A DNA stretch of 64,000 bases from positions 1,600,800-1,664,799 of the forward strand of contig CM041198.1 of the NCBI GenBank assembly GCA_023078555.1, in the 5' to 3' direction. Below the pieces are notes generated by a model, which was not told the DNA's origin, did no database searches, and saw only the letters and a program-made list of their open reading frames with translations. Below are positions 46,178 through 58,149 of this stretch, piece by piece (position 1 is the first letter of the stretch; every line of letters begins with the position of its first letter). The DNA comes from Ulva prolifera (Eukaryota; Chlorophyta; Ulvophyceae; Ulvales; Ulvaceae). The translations under genes were made by a program, and so were the position numbers.

Positions 46178-47891
46178 AATTTGCCATACAATGGCCACGT
46201 ATGTGTAACGTATGACTGTGCCAGCAGGTAGCACCGCGGGGACAGCGCGCAACATCAAAATGCTACTTTCAACTTTGAAACTGCTTTAATTAAGTTTAGC
46301 AGCAGCACCACAGCAGCAGCACCACTGCTTTAAATCTAGCCGCACCACCACTGGACGATTGTAATGCGTAAGCCCAGCCAGCCGCGGCGTACAACGTTGT
46401 ACTCAGAACAATCGGCCGCCCGGCATACGCACCAGTACCATGCAAGCAACTGCACATGCCGCATGGGGCAAAGGGAAAAAGTCGGGCCCGGTAAGCAGGC
46501 TCTTGTTTGTTACAAGGACACAGCCAGAGAGGCAGATAGCACCGCGGGACACAAATTTGTGTTTATATACAGGGGCACCACACACCCAACAACACTTTCC
46601 CCAAATGTAGATCGATCTCATATCACCCCAGCCACTATGGCACAGCTCGCACAGACATTCCACAAAGTCCAGCTTCGAATTCCAGCAGCAGCACACTTTG
46701 CAAAACAAAAAGCAGATCTCAACCTCTCAGCCATCTCTGCCATCACCCGCTGTAGGGGCCATGGAAACAGCACATATGTGGTATGTACTCCGTACATGGA
46801 TGTGGCGTACATGCATGTGGCGCCAGCCCTCCCTGAGAGCTCATACCCTGAGTCCCTGCGGCAGTCCAGTGGCACAGCGGCCATATCACTGGAAGACCAC
46901 AGTCCCCGCCCACACACTGCCCCAAGCAGCCGAACAGAGGCACTCAGGATGCTGAGGACGCTGACGGCACAGCACCAGTTTTTCAGATTCACTGTGTAAA
47001 GCAAAGTATTTACTTTACAGTGGCTTGCTTGTTGCCCGAAGCCCACGATATTGTCGACCTTCTAGTTCAGAGCGATCAAGGTGTAAGTAAGACATCCTGG
47101 GTGCAAGCAAGCAGATGTGACGTCGGCAGAAGGGCTGTCAGGGTGCTGTGCCTGGGAGGGGGGGGAAGGGGGTTTCTTGCAGCGGAGCAACAAGATCGTC
47201 TATTTCATACTTGCAGAGCAAGCTTCCTGCGTGATCATGCACACAACCAGCATGCATACGCCCCACTGAACTGCTGTTTAAGTAGTTATTGAAAACTCCC
47301 TCACACACCTACCATCTTATCCACTACTGGTACATTGTGTCACAATAGCCTGGCTTTCCAATGGAACTGAGCTCACATCACCCTCACCCCATCAACACCA
47401 TGAAGCTTCAGATGTGCATGTCCCCTCAAGCCTGCAGTTGAGAGTTCTCTGCTGCACATGATCCGGGTGGGTGCACTGCATGGCACGGCATGCATGGCGT
47501 CTTACAGAGGCAGTGCATCGATTCCAGTGGCCAGTGATATCACTTCATGAAGTGCATCATGAACTTTCCCGGCCCCTGCAGGAACGGGCCAGGAAATGGG
47601 GCATCAAGGGAACACCAAGCAGGCACTGCATCATGCTACCACACTGTCACTACTGTCACTACTTCGTGGTGCTGCCAGTGGGCTGGTGTTCATGCCTGCC
47701 AGTGGTCAATTTCAAATTGACCAGAAAGGTTTGTCAGCTGCGCGTGGCCATGGTACCCACAGAGCTGCTGACATCCCACAGAGCTGCTGACATCAGCTGC
47801 AGCATCACGAGAGACAGAAGGCCTGTGCTGTGATACAAGGACAAAGCGAGCAAGGCAGGTCAGGAGACAGAAGGGCAGCAATGTGTATCAC

Positions 47892-47923
47892 ATGTGGCTA
47901 GCTAGGTACCTAGCTAGCCACAT
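47892..47923. repeat. 32-bp perfect palindrome
   Basis: ATGTGGCTAGCTAGGT is followed directly by its exact complement; the centre is GGTACC. Confidence 0.85.
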
Positions 47924-48962
47924 CTTGGTCCACGTGGCTTGACATGCATGAGCCGCATGTGTGAACATGGCTGTACAAAGGCTGAGGATGTTCTGAGTGA
48001 TGTAAATGTGCAGATACCTAGGCAGATCCGTATTGACTTGGGATCAGACTGCAATCTAGCTAGCATGTGATACAAATGCAGAGACAGATCTCGCACATGA
48101 GGCACCAGCATGCCCGACATGCATATAATTGCAGACTCTTTGCCTCTTGAGGCAAATAAAACATCCTCATGATCAAGACACATACGCCACGTCTGAGATG
48201 TATCTAGCTGAGCTGGCACCTGCCAAGCTCAACTGGTCCTGGGCCCAGCATGACACCATGGCCAACCGTAGGCCTCTGACCATGGCGTCACATGCTTGGC
48301 CCACTCAAAATTCTTTCATGCTGAGGCCCACAAGACAGCCCAGATGATGCACAATATGACACCTGTCCAGCAATAATTCTGAATTCTCCAGCATGGCCCT
48401 TGAAATTCTTGCCTGACCATACATGACACTGGCACGCAGTAATATTAATGGTGGCCACCATTACTGGTGGCGTGTAAGGGGGGGGGGGGGCACCATATGC
48501 CATATGCCGCCGTGGCACGGGTGTATGGCATGCATGCTGCCAACGCAGAACCCACGAGATGGTCACTCACCTGCTAGTGGAGAATACCCCCCCCCCCCCC
48601 CCCCCCTCGGGGCACTACATCTGAACGCCATGGAGTCCAACAGATCACTCATGAGTACAAGGCCAGTGTGGCCGCATGACTCGTGATCAGCAGCATACGG
48701 CACGCGGCCGACACTAATGCTGCATGCGTGATCAAGCCCGTCCCCCCCGGATCGGTCGACCACTGACGTACGGCCGCGGGCGGACGCACACCAGGCTGCC
48801 GCCGCATGCATGATCACCACGTCCACGCCGGCCATCTCCAGGCAAGGAGACAATTTCACATTGATGTGTCCCCGCGGCGATTCTTCTCCGCGAAGCCTAC
48901 GCCACATGCGAGGGCGCCAAGCAAATGATGAGTGTATATGCAGAACGAACTTAAGCGCCACT

Positions 48963-48986
48963 GCGAGTTCACAGACCACGCGGTGC
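48963..48986 (+). promoter_or_regulatory. Distal promoter element of U9
   Basis: GCGAGTTCACAGACCACGCG then GTGC, 536 bp upstream of the TATA box; shared with U8 and U10. Confidence 0.5.
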
Positions 48987-49399
48987 ACCTGCGCAGGGTC
49001 TTCATGGCTGCAGGCGACCTCGCGAATGGTTTCACATTGTTTTTTTTGTATTCCACATTGCTCGATCGCTGCAGCGCGACCTCTAGCTATAGCAGGTGAT
49101 CTCAGCCTCGACGCCACGGCGGGTGGCTCAGGCAAAGAGCGCATGTGTGGCAGCTCCGTCATGTTCATCGTGCATGTACGAGTGTTCCGGAATTCGAACC
49201 CAATATTCGCGATTAGTACATCTCGGTGCTCGCTTGACTCAGTACTAGCCGCCTTCACACGAGGCTGAACATGAACTTGCACGACGGGCACAATGCATGC
49301 ATATGGCCGTATGCCACGTAATGTGGACGGCCTCGACGACGTACACAATACCGCAGGTTTGCTCGACACACTCGTGTACACGTGGACTTCATCCCGAAA

Positions 49400-49505
49400 T
49401 GCATTCCGCATCGCGAGTGTGGCCAGGGCCCTGCAGGGCTGCGCTTTCATGCGGAGCTGTTTGGTCAAACGCCTGCTTGCGTTAAGAATCCGGACTGGTA
49501 TATAA
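49400..49505 (+). promoter_or_regulatory. U9 core promoter: GCATCGCGAG box and TATA
   Basis: TGCATTCCGCATCGCGAG lies at 49400-49417 and TATATAA at 49499-49505. The leader that follows is CA/CT-rich and ends CACAGAAT at the exon 1 boundary. Confidence 0.65.
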
Positions 49506-49618
49506 GCCGGCCCAACACCTCAATCACCACAGACCTCATATCGCTCATCGTCTCTATCTTAGGATTTGGCTAACCTGACTTGAGCTTCCCTTCCGATCTA
49601 CTCCAGCCAAATCACAGA

Positions 49619-51700
49619 ATGTGCGCCACTGGCAGCTGCTAGCCCCACTCTTAGCGCGACCAAGAGCTATGACAGCTCAGCATATGCATCGTCTGTGACA
49701 GGAAAACTCATACGGCATGTGCACGTGTGTCTGCGTTATACGAATGCTTGGTAGTACAAGTTACTTGATTTGGTTGCGTGATCTGATCTCAAGTTGTGAT
49801 TGTGCATGCCAAGCAGGCTCATGGAAGAACGTACGCGAGACACATCGGATTAGGCGTTGCGTACTACGTAGTACTAATAGTTTGCCGCAGCCCGGATCAC
49901 TGTGTCCGACCGGAGTACTGGATGGCGTGCGCGGCGTGTGCCGCGTTAGCTTTTGCAACACCACACGTGCAGCGCCATGACGCATGTCTTAGTCACCGCT
50001 GCGCATGGCAGCCGCATTCATGAACGTGCACAGTGGCTTCAGGTGCCCACAGACTGAGGGTAGTGGCTTCAGGTGCAATCCTAGTGCGCGGCGCAGTCCT
50101 CACGAGGGCATGCATTTATGCATCACCACGTATATGAGACAAGAGATGGCATGTGCAGGATTTACGCCGCAGCTACCGTTGGCCTGATGATGGCCGGAGC
50201 CGTGATGGCCCCCGAGCCCTCCAGCGCCGCCCTGGCCACCCCCTCTGGCTCCCAGCCCAGCCGCGGCCTCCTCTCCAAGGACAATGACGGCGATGAGGGC
50301 AACGAAGGTGACGAGGGAAACGAGGGTGACGAGGGCCTTGACAACTTCCGCCGCAACCGCGGCAATGACGGCGACGAGGGGGATGAGGGCGATGAAGGCA
50401 ACGAGGGTGACGAGGGCGACGAAGGTGACGAAGGCAATGAGGGCAACGAGGGCAACGAGGGCGATGAGGGCAACGAGGGCAACGAGGGCAACGAGGGCAA
50501 TGAGGGCGATGAGGGCGATGAGGGCGACGAGGGCGGTTCTGTCAACACAAGCTCAGGCTCCACTGTATCACGCGTGGAGTGTGTCAGCCAGGGCACCGCC
50601 CGCACCATTTCTGCATTCAATAACGCCCACGCCACTGCCATCGCCAGAGTGTTCACCGAGTTCTGCCGCCCCGACTTTGACGGCCGCGTCGCGCGCGCCG
50701 CCATGGCCGCAGAGGACTCCGCCGTCGCCTTTGCCACCGCCATGGCCGCGACCCAGGCTGCTTGCGTCTCCCAGGGCAACGCCTTTGGCTGTGCGTCCGC
50801 CTCTGCTACCGCAACCGCGTGGGCAGAGGCCACCGCTGAGGCGCACGCGACCGCCGTCGCCGCTTCTGCAGAGGACTGCGACTGCCTCGCCGACGCCTCC
50901 GCGCTGTCCGTCGGCACAGCATCGACCTTCATCGAGCTCATCGCTGATGCGTTTGCCCGCAGTGAGGTGACTGCGTGCTCCGAGGGCGATTCCGCCTCCT
51001 TCGCGGCCGCCTACGCCAGCTGCTCTGCTGTCGCCTACGCTAGCGTGTGGACCAAGGCCATCGCCGAGGCGCTGCTCGAGGGCAACTGCTACTCGACCAA
51101 CGTCGCCACCCGCATCGTCGCCGAGACCAGCGGCACATTCGGCGTCATCGAGGGCTGCGAGCGCGATGACTTCTCCTTCGGTGATGCCTTCGGCTCCACC
51201 GACGGCTCCACCGCCGAGGGCGTACGCTCCCCTGTCCCCGTCCCTGCTATGAGATGGTGCAACGCTGTTCTACTCTACCCCCCGGGTCCAATGGGTTGAG
51301 GACGGATTAAAAGCTACCCCCTCCGTTTCAGGAGGTCGTGGGTTCGATTCTGCGTGCGCTTTGGGGAATCGAAACGGCCGTACGTGACCACCTCGCTTAG
51401 CACAGGAGGAGGCCCTGTGAGTTGCGTACGGTCGTCTGAGGGGGGTTTCCAGGTGGTTTACCCCTTCGGCATATGTGGTCCCGTTAATTCGGAGTTGTCA
51501 ATGTCCAATAGGATACGGCTCAGTAAATTTAGATTTACTTTACTTTACTCTGCTGGTGATCTAACATAGGATCCTCATCACAGTCTCAACATCCCTATTC
51601 TTGCCCCTGCTCCCCCCCCCCCCCCCCCCCTCCCCGGCACTCTTTCCGTTACTTGCGTGACGTTTCTTGCGCTGTGCAGCAGGCCAACGAATCCGAATAG
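49619..51700 (+). CDS. U9: secreted acidic Gly-X-Y / 10-Cys alanine-rich protein
   Basis: Spliced model: 49619-49620, 50159-51221, 51680-51700 (361 aa). Exon 1 ends in AT before donor GTGCGC; exon 2 starts with G after TGTGCAG and gives MIYAAATVGLMMAGAVM. Reading on unspliced from the exon 1 ATG meets TAG after seven codons, so the split start is needed. An in-exon ATG (50151) two codons before exon 2, lying on the acceptor itself, is the only near alternative. U9 has the variant LATPSGSQPSRGLLSKDND, a GNE-rich acidic repeat interrupted by NFRRNRGND, and the ten-Cys domain in the EFCRPDFDGRV form. The last exon encodes QANESE, TAG. Intron 2 (458 bp) contains a SINE-like insertion. Exon 2 is nearly identical to U10, although introns do not align. 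Function is unknown. Confidence 0.82.
51286..51549 (+). repeat. SINE-like element in U9 intron 2
   Basis: GTCCAATGGGTTGAGGACGG, GTGGGTTCGATTC (B box) near 51335, GAGGGGGGTTTCCAGGTGGT and the AGGATACGGCTCAG, TTTACTTTACTTTA tail match the copy at 27590-27949. It makes up over half of U9 intron 2. U8 intron 2 lacks it and is only 153 bp, so the insertion came after those copies separated. Confidence 0.7.
51611..51631. repeat. Run of 19 C
   Basis: A homopolymer tract inside U9 intron 2, about 50 bp before the acceptor. Similar runs of C or G occur at 35298, 48478 and 48587. Confidence 0.8.
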
Positions 51701-51950
51701 GCGCCCCGCGCTCGGACCAGCTCTGGTGCTCTGACAAGGCTAGGCTATTCTTGAAGTTGGTACATAAGAGGCAGGAGGGTAGGCAGCATGCACGGTTAGC
51801 AGCGTCAGCTGCCCCCACACGAGCGCGCGCCCGTGTTGCCGCACCCGCTACGTGCTTTGATGGACTTGTGATCTCGAGTGCTGTCAGGGGTAGGCTGGGC
51901 GATGCTTACGGCAGCGCTGCCAGCCGTCCTGGCTGTTGCTGCGGCAAGCC

Positions 51951-51990
51951 CAGCATGTGCATGTGCCTGGAAGAGGTGCATGCATGTCTT
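51951..51990 (+). promoter_or_regulatory. Conserved block 3' of U9
   Basis: CAGCATGTGCATGTGCCTGG then AAGAGGTGCATGCATGTCTT, 251-290 nt after the stop, matches the block downstream of U8. It is likely part of the 3'UTR. Confidence 0.5.
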
Positions 51991-53428
51991 TATTACTTCG
52001 GCGCCGTTTGGTAGATGTTTTGTTCCGGCATCGGCATGTTTGATATCTTTGAGCGACAAGTAGTGCAATGGCAGACTGTGTGTTGATGGAGGTCATATCA
52101 CTGGATTGCCACACAGACCTAGGCGCAGATCCACAGCACTGTTGCAGTCCGAGCTGCCCTAGCTCATTCACTGCCACAGTGTGGCTGGCCGCAGAACCAG
52201 ATGCGGCAATGTAACACTGCACATCCATGGCAATCTCTGATTACCTATTATGTGCTTTTCGGTGTGCTTATTGGAGCAGCTTTGTGCAGAGGGCACATGC
52301 TGTGTTTGCTTGACTGTGGTGTCAAAGTTTCGCCCTCCGCAAGACCAGTGTTGTATGTGACGTGGAGCCAACGCTGCACGCAGCAGCGTTAGATGCACAT
52401 GTCGTGGCGGGTGCGAATGGATGCATGCTGTGGATCTGTTGCGCAGCATATGCGCATGTGCTTGATTCTGATGATGACCACGCCTTTGTATGATACCAAG
52501 CTTCGCATAAAGATGCCAGAATTGCACAATGAAGCAAGACCCGTGCTCTTTGTTGTTCACTGCATGTCCCCGTGCGTTGGGAGATGGGTCAACACCGAGC
52601 CAGAGTGTGCGGTGAGGAGAACCAATGTTTTCGCATGCATGCGTGCACCATCGCCACAGTGCGCATGCAGTACAGGCCAGCGGTGTCAAAGGGCACCGAA
52701 GCAGACAGGAGATCTTACCGTGTGCATGACATCAGACCAACTATTTTTTCTCCAAAAGTTTCATTGTACAGATGGCGATTGCTGGGCCCCCCAGCAAGCC
52801 TCACCAGGACATCTATTTCGCGATATAGCGAGAGGTCCATGGTTGATCCATGGTACGACACCGCATCCCGTAGAGGCACATGTTCAATGTGTCTGCACAT
52901 CATCAATCAATGCCACACTGCGGGCAACTCTCGGTCACACAGACTGCAGGCATACAGGGCCCGGCACTGGTCCCCACGGGCTGCTCTGCGCAGAACGCGC
53001 GAACGTCATTGATCTGACGCCATACTGGTAGATCTGCCCTGATGCTTATGGTACTGATCCAGCAACGACATCACTTGCCTTAAGAACACTGTTGTGGCTG
53101 CTGGTGCATGCTCACGTGACGTTCTGTAAATGCATGTCCTTGCAATTGAGCTGCAGGTCGTGGCGGAGGTGGACAAGCATTCTGAAGGCAGGCGTCTCGG
53201 ACCGATATCCCTGGGAGGTACACACACAGCATCAAGACATTCACAGCCTTTAGAAATTTATTTTGTGTGCCCGATAATGTAGTGGTTTATGTTGCGGTCG
53301 TGGTCGATGGAGTGCTTTTGCGATGGGCGCTCTGTGATTCGGCGATCCACTCTGCAACAAAGTTGCTGCCCTGGTACATACCTGCTTCCTTCACAGACGC
53401 CTAATGCTACCTTCCACGCAAGATGCGC
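51991..53428. other. Intergenic between U9 and the Hsp20 gene
   Basis: No gene is supported. ATGTAAC at about 52207 could serve as a TGTAA poly(A) motif for U9. Frames of 150-210 codons at 52168-53031 on both strands overlap each other and show no domain. Confidence 0.35.
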
Positions 53429-53596
53429 TTCCAGAATCCTCTGCTGTCTCTGCAACACGTGGCATGTATTGTGTATCGCCTCATCGATATCACTTCCGAC
53501 CTGCTACAGACGTCCCAGACGTTTCCACACGATGAACACAGCCGTAACATCCAAGCACGAAACCATCGATCGCTGTCGATGCGTTTATATATTTAA
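53429..53596 (+). promoter_or_regulatory. Hsp20 promoter: heat-shock-element-like site and TATA
   Basis: TTCCAGAA (53429-53436) has the two inverted units of a heat shock element (TTC, two bases, GAA). TTTATATATTTAA at 53584-53596 is the TATA box, 125-137 bp before the start codon. A third perfect NGAAN unit is not seen, so heat control is likely but not shown. Confidence 0.5.
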
Positions 53597-53720
53597 GCAG
53601 CGCGCAAGGAGCATGGGCATCCATCGTGTGCAACTGCTGATGCCTGGTGTTGACCGACGTACCAGCTACCCACGCCAGCGCCATTTTCATTTCAACAGAG
53701 AGTCTCTAATTTAAATCATT

Positions 53721-54701
53721 ATGTTTTGTGGACGTGCGTTCGATCATCATGCCTTCAACCCTTTCTTCGCGGAATCGCTGATGTTTGACCCGCTGCGCAT
53801 GGGCGCCATGGGTGGAGCGCCGGGATGGTGTCGCAAGGTCAAGGCGCACTGCCAAGAAAGGAATCTAGAGAGCAACATACTCATTGATGTGACGGAGGTG
53901 TGTGCGACGGTCTTCAATTATGTCTCCATGCGATCCTGTACCTTGACATTGTTTCAGAACCTGTCGTTCCCATGCAATTAAGGGGTGCCTGCACACCAGC
54001 TTCACCCACCGCCTATCACGTTAAAGTGTGTTGAAAATGCGCAGCCAGAGAGTTCTTCTGTGTGATCCCTTGGGGCTGCTATCACTGTTTCCTTGCATCA
54101 AGGTTCATGTCCTGTACAGACGTCTCCAGCGGTGGTGTCCGGACAGACGTGCCTCTGCACATGTGGCAGCCTCAATCCCATGAAGTCTCCTCGTCCACTG
54201 CCCCAGCTCCAATTTCTTTGCCAGACCCTCACAGCCATGTGTGCTGTACAGACAGAAGACAGCATTCAGATCGTGGCGGAGGTTCCTGGGGCCACCAAAG
54301 ACACAGTGCAGATCGAGATCGAGAATGCGGTGCTGGCAATCAGCGTCGCCCCTCCTGATGAGCCAACACCCGTAGACACCGGAGCGCCGCCCCGCCCACC
54401 CGCCAACGAGGTCGATCCTGCTGATGTAGCAGGCCCATCCTCTGCTCCTCCGCCTCCTTCTCAGCAAGGCAGCCCTGCAGCCGACCCGGCAGAGGTGGGC
54501 GCGGAAGGCACTCCTGACGAGGGCTCGCAGCGCCGTGTGCTCCTACAGGAGCGGCCAACGAAGTTTGCCAAGCGCATCGTGGAGCTGCCAGAGGGGGCTG
54601 AGGCCCTCAAGGCTGAGGCCTCCTGCAGTGATGGCGTGCTCACCATCACCATCCCAAGACAGCCGGCCCCAGAGTCAAAGACCCGCGTCCCTGTTGCCTG
54701 A
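53721..54701 (+). CDS. Small heat shock protein (Hsp20, alpha-crystallin family)
   Basis: Two exons: 53721-53897 and 54252-54701 (208 aa), joined by a 354-bp GT-AG phase-0 intron. The junction gives LIDVTE + TEDSIQIVAEVPGA, the usual start of the alpha-crystallin domain. The N-terminal arm contains NPFF and MGAMGG. The domain's second half reads ERPTKFAKRIVELPEGAE and SCSDGVLTITIPR, with the conserved A..xxGVLTI.IP signature. The C-terminus has TRVPVA, a V-P-V motif of the oligomer-docking IXI type. About 65 residues rich in Pro, Ala, Glu and Gly separate the two halves of the domain, at the loop region between central strands; plant cytosolic class I proteins lack this. No organelle transit peptide is evident, so it is probably cytosolic. 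As a family, such proteins bind unfolding proteins without ATP. Confidence 0.9.
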
Positions 54702-57700
54702 AGGTTCCCGACGCTGCCCATACCGCGCAAGTGATGGCCTTTCTCCCTGGATTTGGTTACAAGACTTCTGGAGGCTGTTCTCCTGTTGGGGATGTGCAGG
54801 CAGCTGTGAACGTAGGCCCTTCCAGCACTGTCGTGCTGTTTTCTCTCTAGTGTTGCAAGCAGCTCAGGCTGATGGGCAAGCAGCCAGCAGCGCCCACGAG
54901 GGGTGTGGGACCGTAGTATGTGACCTGGCCATTGGCATGTGCGCTGGCCCTCCCTCTACAGGAAACACTGAGAACTACTTGGCCTGGGCATGCAGCCTCC
55001 AGCAGCTGTCCCTGGCCGCTGCTTCTGCAGCGTGCAATAACATTCGACTCTGTGTTCTGCAATGTGGTGGTGCCGCACACCAATTGGGCTTAAGCCTTCT
55101 TTAATTCCGGGGCCTGCGCCTCTGCTGGCACAGTGACGAGCATTGCCCGATTAGCTCTTTGCAATCTGTGCTGGACAACACTTCTGTGATGCTTCTGCAC
55201 ATACAACTAGAATGTGTGTATCGCATGTGCTCTGTTGGACCGCTGATGTCCACCTGCTCGGCACAAACACAATATTGTGATTATAATATTGTGATATCAC
55301 ATACACATGCTTCAGATGTTCCAGCCCGCTGAGACCAGTTGCACCGTGGCGGTCCAACACTGCAGCCGAGTCTGTTCAACAGCCGACGGAGCTGCACCAC
55401 TCCACACTCTGAACCGTACCTGCACACCGACGCTGAGAGTACACCCATGCAAGTGGTTCTGAAATCCTCGTCGGTCAAACGCCTCCCAAGCATCACATGC
55501 CCACTGGTATTGTGGTCAAACCTACACAGAAGCTCGCTCTTGGCATACATGCATGCACACAACTCCCGTGGGTGTGACATGTACTGAACGGGAACACAGC
55601 TTGAGCACCACCGCCCCGACGGACGGGCCTCTGCCTTAGAATCGCGACGGCCATCCCGGGCGTGGGCGGACAGAACACATGCACACAGCCCACCGGTACT
55701 CCCACAACACTAGCACTGGCCGTTGCAAGCAAAGTGCCAGCACTCACCGCATCCAGCGCGGCCTTGCGCGAGGGTCTGGCAGGCGATGCAACTACTGCAG
55801 TTTGTTGCATGCAACAAAAGACACTGTGCAACTGAGTGCCTCCCAGACAGTAGCTGAGTGTCTCCCAGACAGTAAGTGAGTGATGGCCAGACATCCCCAC
55901 ACACACCTCTCACAATTTGCAGGTCTGGAGGTGAGGTTGCATGGCAGCATTGCCGCACACCCATGCAGCCCCGCATGATATGGAGGCCCCGCCAACGTGC
56001 ACAACCGGACAGGCACTCCGAACGCGCAGGCCAGCACATCATCTGCACTCCGTGAAGCCGCACCTGGGCAGAGCAACGCCAGCACCGTGAGCATGGCGGA
56101 GAACATCTCCTCAGCACGCAGAAGTCCAGTGGCGCACGCAATCGCAAGAGCCGCGGCGGCTCATCGGGTTCCGTGCATTGTGTAAGTGATGCACGGAGCA
56201 GGCGAGCATGGGCCCTCAGGCGGAATTGCTGAAGTGACATCTGGCATCTCCGGCTGGGTCACAAGCGGGCAGCAGGCAGCAACTGCTTCAAGTGCTTGTA
56301 GCCTCTGACGCTCGCTGTTCATATCCTATATATATAGGTATACTCTGTGGCGGGCTGTGGCCATGGCCATGGGGCGCCGCGGACGTGCTCACAGGCCCCC
56401 CGACGCGATGTCCTGTGCTTTCTATGGCGTTCTATGATTATGAGAAGCCATTCGTATGTGTTCGCCTTTGCAACGTTGTATATTTTGGGGTTTCCACCTG
56501 TAGGTAGGCCTGCTGGCTCCTCTTGCTGAGTGGTACATCATATGATCCACCACACTCGACACATGCTCACTGGCTGGGCTGCCAAGTCATTGCACGGCAA
56601 GCTTGTGGCCGGCAAAGTCTGCACCTGCAAGCTCTGCATTGTGTAGGCGGCATGACATCATGGTGCTTGTCATGGGCATACATGCATGCTTGTGGGCTTG
56701 AACTTCACTGGTTCTGCAAGTGGGAGGTTCTTGGGCCTGTCAATTAACTTGAAAACAAGGTGCTGTCAGCGCCTGCAGCACGCTCGGCGCCTTCAGGACG
56801 CCCTCAGGAGGAGAGTCTCGTGCCCTGGAAGACAAACACCAATGCATACAGTTCCAGTGTTGCTCAAAGAGTGCACAGCGCCACATGCATGCGATTCACA
56901 GCATTCCGCTGCAGGCCATGAAACATGCCAGCTCAGCCACACCCCGACCGGACGGATCCGCCCCGGCCGCCGACCTCTCGCCGCTCGCTGGCCATCGATG
57001 ATCATGATGGAGTGGCGGCGATGGGCCCGACAGGAGTGCCCTCCTTCACACCACATGCATGTTCTATCGGATTCCTGTATACGCGCTGGGGCCGGCATTT
57101 CATGTTTGTGGCCGGGGCGGGCTTGAGGTACGTACCTACTAGTGGGCGGTCTTCAAGGAGCCGATGAGCCGAATCCCGGGCCTTGTGCAGCGAGTCGGCG
57201 CCCGGCGCAGCTGCAAAGGCCAGGATCTATGAGGTGCCGTGTTGGGTCGCTTTGCATGCAGCAGTTCCAGGGCTACCACCCAGAAACTAGACCTGAATAT
57301 TCAGAATTGTTACATATGATCGGGCCCGACACACTTTTGAGGTGATGCCATCACCTCAACAGTATGCCGGGTGGCAAAACGCAGTGCGTTTTGCCACCAA
57401 ATGAGGTACCGGTGCAGTGGCGACTGCATGCGCGTTCGCGACCAAAATTTCCGGCGCACCCATAAAGTGCTGCTGCAGACTGGTGTGGGCGGTTGCGACT
57501 GCGTGCTACTATAGCAGCTTGTGTGCTATGCCTGTGTTTGCTGTTTGCTGGTTTCGGTGTGTTTTTGTCAGCTGCAGGCTGTGCCGGGCTGGGCGGGATG
57601 CCTGCAGAAATTGTTTTGCATCTGCATTCTGGGGGCCGTGGTGTTCATTCGCAGGTGATGTCGCGCTGCGAGGTGTTGTGTTATGCATACTGTACATGCG

Positions 57701-58149
57701 GGCTGCGTGTGCTGCATTGGTGGTGTACACCACATGTATTATGTGGTGCTATATATTGGTCGACCTGCTTCTCTGACGCCGTCCCTGACCTCCAAGTTGC
57801 GGGCAACACCGTGTGACAAGAAAGCACTGTCACCAATGCACACACTCTTCTGCCGAAGCACCAGCCTACATGGACGTCTCCGGCCGCTGTAGTGGACAAG
57901 GCTGTGTACAGTGCCGGCCTACACTCACCCACGTGAACCGCTATGCATATGCATGCATCCACTGGCGTTGGCAATGGCAGCGCCAGTACATGTGGAGCAG
58001 CCTGTTCCTGACTGAGTGCTCACAGTTGCCTGCGGGCAACTATAGCTAGTACCTCTGCATGCAGGAGCCCCACGTATCTGCGCCGATAGCTTGCACGAGA
58101 TATGATGTGTGCATATGCATGCCACCGGGCGCCCATCACTTGCGTGTTA
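54702..58149. other. Intergenic stretch 3' of the Hsp20 gene
   Basis: Holds the Hsp20 3'UTR and then no supported gene. A small Ala-rich frame at 55997-56185 is noted but not called. A 20-bp near-duplicate (GAGTGYCTCCCAGACAGTA) occurs at about 55834 and 55856. An inverted repeat with 14-bp arms (GGTGGCAAAACGCA) lies at 57370-57398. Confidence 0.4.

Larger units (their letters stand above)
45094..48962. other. Intergenic stretch with LINE-like scraps and palindromes
   Basis: No gene is supported. An unassigned TATA-like site (TATATAAA, 45640-45647) is followed by a CT-rich leader-like stretch but no family exon. LINE-like 3' ends on the minus strand lie at about 46210-46245 (AGGTAGCACCGCGGGGAC), 46507-46550 and 47833-47865. 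Inverted repeats occur at 45891-45906, 46131-46177 and 47892-47923. Runs of 13 G (48478-48490) and 20 C (48587-48606) are present. Confidence 0.45.

Noticed and set aside
46364..46999. 211-codon plus-strand frame
   Set aside because: Part of it is a LINE-like 3' end in reverse; the remainder has no domain.
48563..49468. 301-codon minus-strand frame upstream of U9
   Set aside because: It runs across the conserved promoter element and a poly(C) tract, has no recognisable domain and no counterpart upstream of U10.
51325..51400. GGGTTCGATTC as part of a functional tRNA gene
   Set aside because: No acceptor stem or anticodon arm can be formed; the same sequence recurs in a dispersed repeat, so it is SINE-like.
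55997..56185. Short Ala-rich frame (HAIARAAAAHRVPC) that faintly resembles the family domain
   Set aside because: Too short, no Cys pattern, no flanking splice sites of the family type.
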